NCBI GenBank assembly: GCA_029861085.1
Contig: JAOUAE010000047.1
Coordinates: 1-8,614, forward strand
DNA length: 8,614 bases
Origin: Candidatus Nitrosopumilus sp.
GTDB taxonomy: Archaea > Thermoproteota > Nitrososphaeria > Nitrososphaerales > Nitrosopumilaceae
Reading direction: 5' to 3'
Part shown: positions 6,865 to 8,614 of the stretch, piece after piece
How the letters are laid out: each line of letters starts with the position of its first letter
Position numbering within the stretch: the first letter of the stretch is position 1
Translations under genes and position numbers: made by a program
The notes under the pieces: model-generated
Told to the model about the DNA's origin: nothing
Database searches by the model: none
What the model saw: only the letters and a program-made list of their open reading frames with translations

Positions 6865-6900
6865 ATCCCCTATCCTCGTAAATATAATTTATATAAAAAA
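6865..6900 (-). promoter_or_regulatory. Possible internal promoter and ribosome site between nuoA and nuoB
   Basis: The 40-base gap between nuoA and nuoB is the only substantial spacer in the operon. Read on the minus strand it opens with T6 straight after the nuoA stop, followed by a TTTATATAAA-type TATA box (complement of about 6888-6898), then GAGGAT and GGGGAT just before the nuoB TTG. A start site about 26 bases beyond the TATA centre would fall near 6867, about 7 bases upstream of nuoB. An oligo-T tract can also act as an archaeal terminator. The elements are seen in the sequence, but in DNA this AT-rich they can arise by chance, so activity is only an inference. Confidence 0.4.
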
Positions 6901-7275
6901 CTACCATATTCTTCTTCTCCCTGACTGATATAGTGCAAATGCCATTGCTCCAAACATAATAGCTAAAAATCCCATCATAGGCAAAGTTGCCATCTTTGGA
7001 ATTTCCAAAAGTGCACTTCCCCATGCATACAAAAAGATTGCCACCACATCAAAAATAACAAACATCAAAATGTAAGGATAATACTGCATCATGAAATGGG
7101 TTCTTCCCTCTCCTGTAGGAACTTGGCCACATTCCATAGGTAAGAATTTTACAGGATTACTTTTTTTTCTGGGGGAAAGCATTCTAGAAATGACTAGAGC
7201 AGGAGCCATTGCTGCAATGGCAAAGCCAAACATCAATACAACGGTACTATAATTGCCCGCTAATTCCCCGACCAA
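6901..7275 (-). CDS. nuoA: NADH-quinone oxidoreductase (complex I) subunit A (probable TTG start)
   Basis: Small three-helix membrane subunit (ND3 homologue) at the junction of the two complex I arms. The 124 residues show helices near 10-32, 64-86 and 96-116. The loop motif PMECGQVPTGEGRTHF (46-61) carries the family's conserved Glu-Cys-Gly. Helix 2 reads YYPYILMFVIFDVVAIFLYAW. In most homologues the Asp-Val is followed by a conserved glutamate (FDVE or FDLE); here that position is Val78. The start is TTG (complement of 7273-7275). An in-frame TGA lies a few codons upstream, and the first internal ATG (residue 15) would cut into helix 1. No ribosome site is seen, and the TATA box about 26 bases upstream predicts a leaderless or nearly leaderless mRNA. 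It is the first gene of the operon, divergent from the peroxiredoxin. Confidence 0.93.
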   Translation of the reverse strand: MVGELAGNYSTVVLMFGFAIAAMAPALVISRMLSPRKKSNPVKFLPMECGQVPTGEGRTHFMMQYYPYILMFVIFDVVAIFLYAWGSALLEIPKMATLPMMGFLAIMFGAMAFALYQSGRRRIW

Positions 7276-7298
7276 TTCAGCTTTTCACGCTAATTTTT

Positions 7299-7310
7299 GT
7301 ATAAAAAGGT
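7299..7310 (-). promoter_or_regulatory. Probable TATA-box promoter of the nuoA operon
   Basis: On the minus strand the spacer contains CCTTTTTATAC, an archaeal TATA-like element centred near 7304. Transcription would be expected to begin about 25-27 bases downstream, near 7278, only about 3 bases before the nuoA TTG at 7275. That spacing supports this as the operon promoter and predicts a leaderless transcript. No clear purine BRE precedes the box. The position is inferred from consensus spacing only. Confidence 0.5.
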
Positions 7311-7340
7311 ATGGTTCCTTTTTTGGATCAAATTTTGAAA

Positions 7341-7366
7341 AAATATTTTGTAAAGAACTTAATAGG
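7341..7366 (+). promoter_or_regulatory. Putative promoter region of the peroxiredoxin gene
   Basis: Two TATA-like stretches precede the peroxiredoxin: AAATATTTT (7341-7349) and CTTAATAG (7358-7365). The second is centred about 24 bases upstream of the ATG at 7386 and would give a leaderless mRNA. The first would give a leader of about 15 bases that has no Shine-Dalgarno-like sequence. Neither matches the archaeal consensus well, so the call is weak. It shares the 110-base divergent spacer with the nuoA promoter. Confidence 0.25.
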
Positions 7367-7385
7367 ATAATATCAGTAAGCGATC

Positions 7386-7850
7386 ATGTCATTAAATGTA
7401 GGTGAAATTGCTCCTGGATTTGAACTTCCAGATACTGAACTAAAATTGCGGACTTTGGATGAATTTAGAGGCGGGAAAATAGTATTATCATTCATAGTTG
7501 CAGCAAGTTCTCCAGTTTGTGAAGCAGAACTTTGTACATTAAGGGATTCTTGGAAAGAAATTTCAGATCTTGGTGCAAAGATAATATCAATTAGTAATGA
7601 TGGTCCATTTGCAAACAAAGCATTTGCAGAAAAACACAACTTCAATTTTCCACTATTAGGAGACTATACAAGTAAAACAATTCGAGATTATGGAATTTTA
7701 ATGCCAGATTTACTTCACATTAAAGATTACAATGCTGCAAAACGTTCTGTATTCATAATAATGGAAGATGGGAAAATTGGTTACAAATGGGTTTCAGAAG
7801 ATCCGTTAAAAGAACCAAACTATGAGGAAATTAAAAATTTCTTAAAGTAA
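7386..7850 (+). CDS. Peroxiredoxin, AhpC/TSA superfamily (BCP- or AhpE-like)
   Basis: Thiol peroxidase that would reduce hydrogen peroxide and organic hydroperoxides in the cytoplasm. The 154 residues show the thioredoxin-fold layout: VGEIAPGFELPD (5-16), a hydrophobic strand, the active-site segment ASSPVCEAELC, RDSW (53-56), and the late R-S-V-F-I-I-x-x-D-G strand. Cys45 is the peroxidatic cysteine. Cys50, five residues on, has the C-x4-C spacing of BCP/PrxQ-type atypical two-cysteine enzymes. The motif is normally PxxxTxxC; here Ser42 fills the Thr position, but the proline is replaced by Val38. It is transcribed away from nuoA and towards accB. The ATG at 7386 has no clear ribosome site, consistent with a leaderless mRNA. 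The superfamily is secure; the exact subfamily, activity and reductant are not known from sequence. Confidence 0.88.
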   Translation: MSLNVGEIAPGFELPDTELKLRTLDEFRGGKIVLSFIVAASSPVCEAELCTLRDSWKEISDLGAKIISISNDGPFANKAFAEKHNFNFPLLGDYTSKTIRDYGILMPDLLHIKDYNAAKRSVFIIMEDGKIGYKWVSEDPLKEPNYEEIKNFLK

Positions 7851-7851
7851 C

Positions 7852-7860
7852 AAAAAATTT
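7852..7860 (-). terminator. Oligo-T terminator candidate for accB
   Basis: Read on the minus strand, the accB stop codon runs straight into a T6 tract (within the complement of 7852-7860), the usual form of an archaeal transcription terminator. It lies in the 8-base gap between the converging accB and peroxiredoxin stop codons. No comparable T tract is seen for the plus-strand peroxiredoxin. The call rests only on the T run. Confidence 0.4.
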
Positions 7861-8371
7861 ATTCTATATCTGCAATAATGTCGCCTTTAGCAACGGTTCC
7901 AGTTTCTTTAACTTTTATAGATTTTACAACTCCATCTTTGTGTGCTTTAACTGCAACTTGCATTTTCATAGATTCTAAAGTACAAACAACATCTCCTTTC
8001 TTTACAGAATCTCCATCTGCAACTGAAATTGAAACTACCTTTCCAGGAATTTGACTTTTCAAAGCTAATTGAGCACTACCAGTTCCAGCTCCACCTGAAT
8101 GTTTGTAAACAACTTCATCAAAGTGAGTATGCAGGTTAATGGTAATAGGAACATTATCAATTACCAGGTTCATTTCATTAGTAGATTGTTCAAGATATTT
8201 TGCTTTGTGATATTTTTGATCTAAAATAAATTCAATTCCTTTAGAATCCATAGTAATAATTTTTAATTGGTGCTCATTGTCATTAATTTTAATTACATAG
8301 TCATTGTTTCCAAGATTTTCTATTATTTTTCCATCAAACGATTTTTCAATGTCAGGTATCTTATAATCCAT
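7859..8371 (-). CDS. accB: Biotin carboxyl carrier protein of acetyl-CoA/propionyl-CoA carboxylase
   Basis: Carrier subunit whose biotin shuttles carboxylate from the biotin carboxylase to the carboxyltransferase. In ammonia-oxidising archaea the bifunctional acetyl-/propionyl-CoA carboxylase performs the CO2-fixing steps of the 3-hydroxypropionate/4-hydroxybutyrate cycle. The C-terminal biotinyl domain spans about 103-170, with the attachment motif ESMKM (133-137, biotin on Lys136) and the flanking IPGKV (108-112) and DGVVKSI turns. Residues 1-85 form a beta-rich domain of the sort found upstream of biotinyl domains in alpha-subunit-type carboxylases. A Gly/Ser linker (92-99) joins the two. 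The ATG is 6 bases after the accC stop, so the pair is probably cotranscribed; no strong ribosome site is visible. Use in carbon fixation is inferred from the lineage and the accC neighbour. Confidence 0.92.
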   Translation of the reverse strand: MDYKIPDIEKSFDGKIIENLGNNDYVIKINDNEHQLKIITMDSKGIEFILDQKYHKAKYLEQSTNEMNLVIDNVPITINLHTHFDEVVYKHSGGAGTGSAQLALKSQIPGKVVSISVADGDSVKKGDVVCTLESMKMQVAVKAHKDGVVKSIKVKETGTVAKGDIIADIE

Positions 8372-8377
8372 TATTTA

Positions 8378-8614
8378 TCAATCCAACTTGTTTTTCCAAT
8401 TCGAGTTATTGTCATTAGTATTTTGTATACGGCTCTTAAAGTATTCAGAATGAATTATTGCAGCAGCTAAAGCAGCTTCACTTTTATTTTCTTTTTCATT
8501 TTTAAGATCTTCAGATAGTTTATCAATCATATCATAACGCTTTAGGAAATCAGTTGAAAGATCACCGTTTTTGTATTCATCTGAATTTAGAATTGTTTTG
8601 TAAAGTGGAATAGA
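8378..8614 (-). CDS. accC: Biotin carboxylase subunit of acetyl-CoA/propionyl-CoA carboxylase, C-terminal part
   Basis: The last 78 codons of a gene that enters from the right edge, translated by hand and ending at TGA (complement of 8378-8380). The opening stretch IPLYKTILNSDEY followed by NGDLSTDFLKRY matches the end of the biotin carboxylase C-terminal domain (compare the general pattern 'H...I..D..F..G...T.FLE'). After it comes a helical, charged tail (about 29-78) rich in Lys, Glu and Asn, with an Ala-rich helix EAALAAAIIHSEYF. The ATP-grasp catalytic core lies outside the window. Identity is supported mainly by this short match and by the accB gene 6 bases downstream. The subunit would carboxylate the biotin on AccB using ATP and bicarbonate. 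Confidence 0.83.
   Translation of the reverse strand, partial: SIPLYKTILNSDEYKNGDLSTDFLKRYDMIDKLSEDLKNEKENKSEAALAAAIIHSEYFKSRIQNTNDNNSNWKNKLD

Noticed and set aside
7373..7645. A 90-codon minus-strand open frame opposite the peroxiredoxin.
   Set aside because: The plus-strand frame has the full peroxiredoxin motif set; this one shows nothing recognisable.
1..8614. CRISPR arrays, tRNA or rRNA genes, insertion sequences, attachment sites and defence or toxin-antitoxin genes.
   Set aside because: Reading by eye found no regular repeats, tRNA-like folds, terminal inverted repeats or transposase motifs; almost all bases are in conserved metabolic genes.

Overview
The window is AT-rich (GC roughly a third, by eye) and reads as chromosomal DNA of an ammonia-oxidising archaeon of the Nitrososphaerota (Thaumarchaeota), closest in style to Nitrosopumilus and its relatives. 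Three things point there: an eleven-gene-type complex I operon without NuoE, NuoF or NuoG; a split biotin carboxylase / biotin carrier pair of the type used in the 3-hydroxypropionate/4-hydroxybutyrate carbon-fixation cycle; and TATA boxes with very short or absent mRNA leaders. From memory, the same neighbourhood (carboxylase genes, a peroxiredoxin, then nuoA onward) occurs in Nitrosopumilus maritimus. I could not check this by search.

Layout, right to left, all on the minus strand unless stated. At the right edge are the last 78 codons of the biotin carboxylase subunit (accC, 8378-8614), followed by the biotin carboxyl carrier subunit (accB, 7859-8371). A plus-strand peroxiredoxin (7386-7850) converges on accB with only 8 bases between the stop codons. 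A 110-base divergent spacer (7276-7385) separates the peroxiredoxin from nuoA and holds the apparent nuoA promoter. The rest of the window is one tightly packed minus-strand operon: nuoA, B, C, D, H, I, J, K, M and the first 152 codons of nuoL, which runs off the left edge. Most junctions overlap or nearly touch; the only real gap in the operon is 40 bases between nuoA and nuoB.

How the genes work together: NuoB, C, D and I form the peripheral arm carrying Fe-S clusters to the quinone site. NuoA, H, J, K, M and L form the proton-pumping membrane arm. The NADH-oxidising module is not encoded here, so the electron donor (or the acceptor, if the complex runs in reverse) is not shown by the sequence. 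The carboxylase pair fixes bicarbonate onto acetyl-CoA/propionyl-CoA, which needs the reductant and energy this respiratory chain supports.

I found no mobile element, CRISPR array, tRNA, rRNA or unknown multi-gene system. The points most worth a second look are residue-level departures from canonical complex I: the quinone-site tyrosine of NuoD, the membrane glutamate of NuoA and the helix-8 lysine/histidine position of NuoM. Others are a possible internal promoter between nuoA and nuoB, two TTG starts, and a peroxiredoxin lacking the usual active-site proline.
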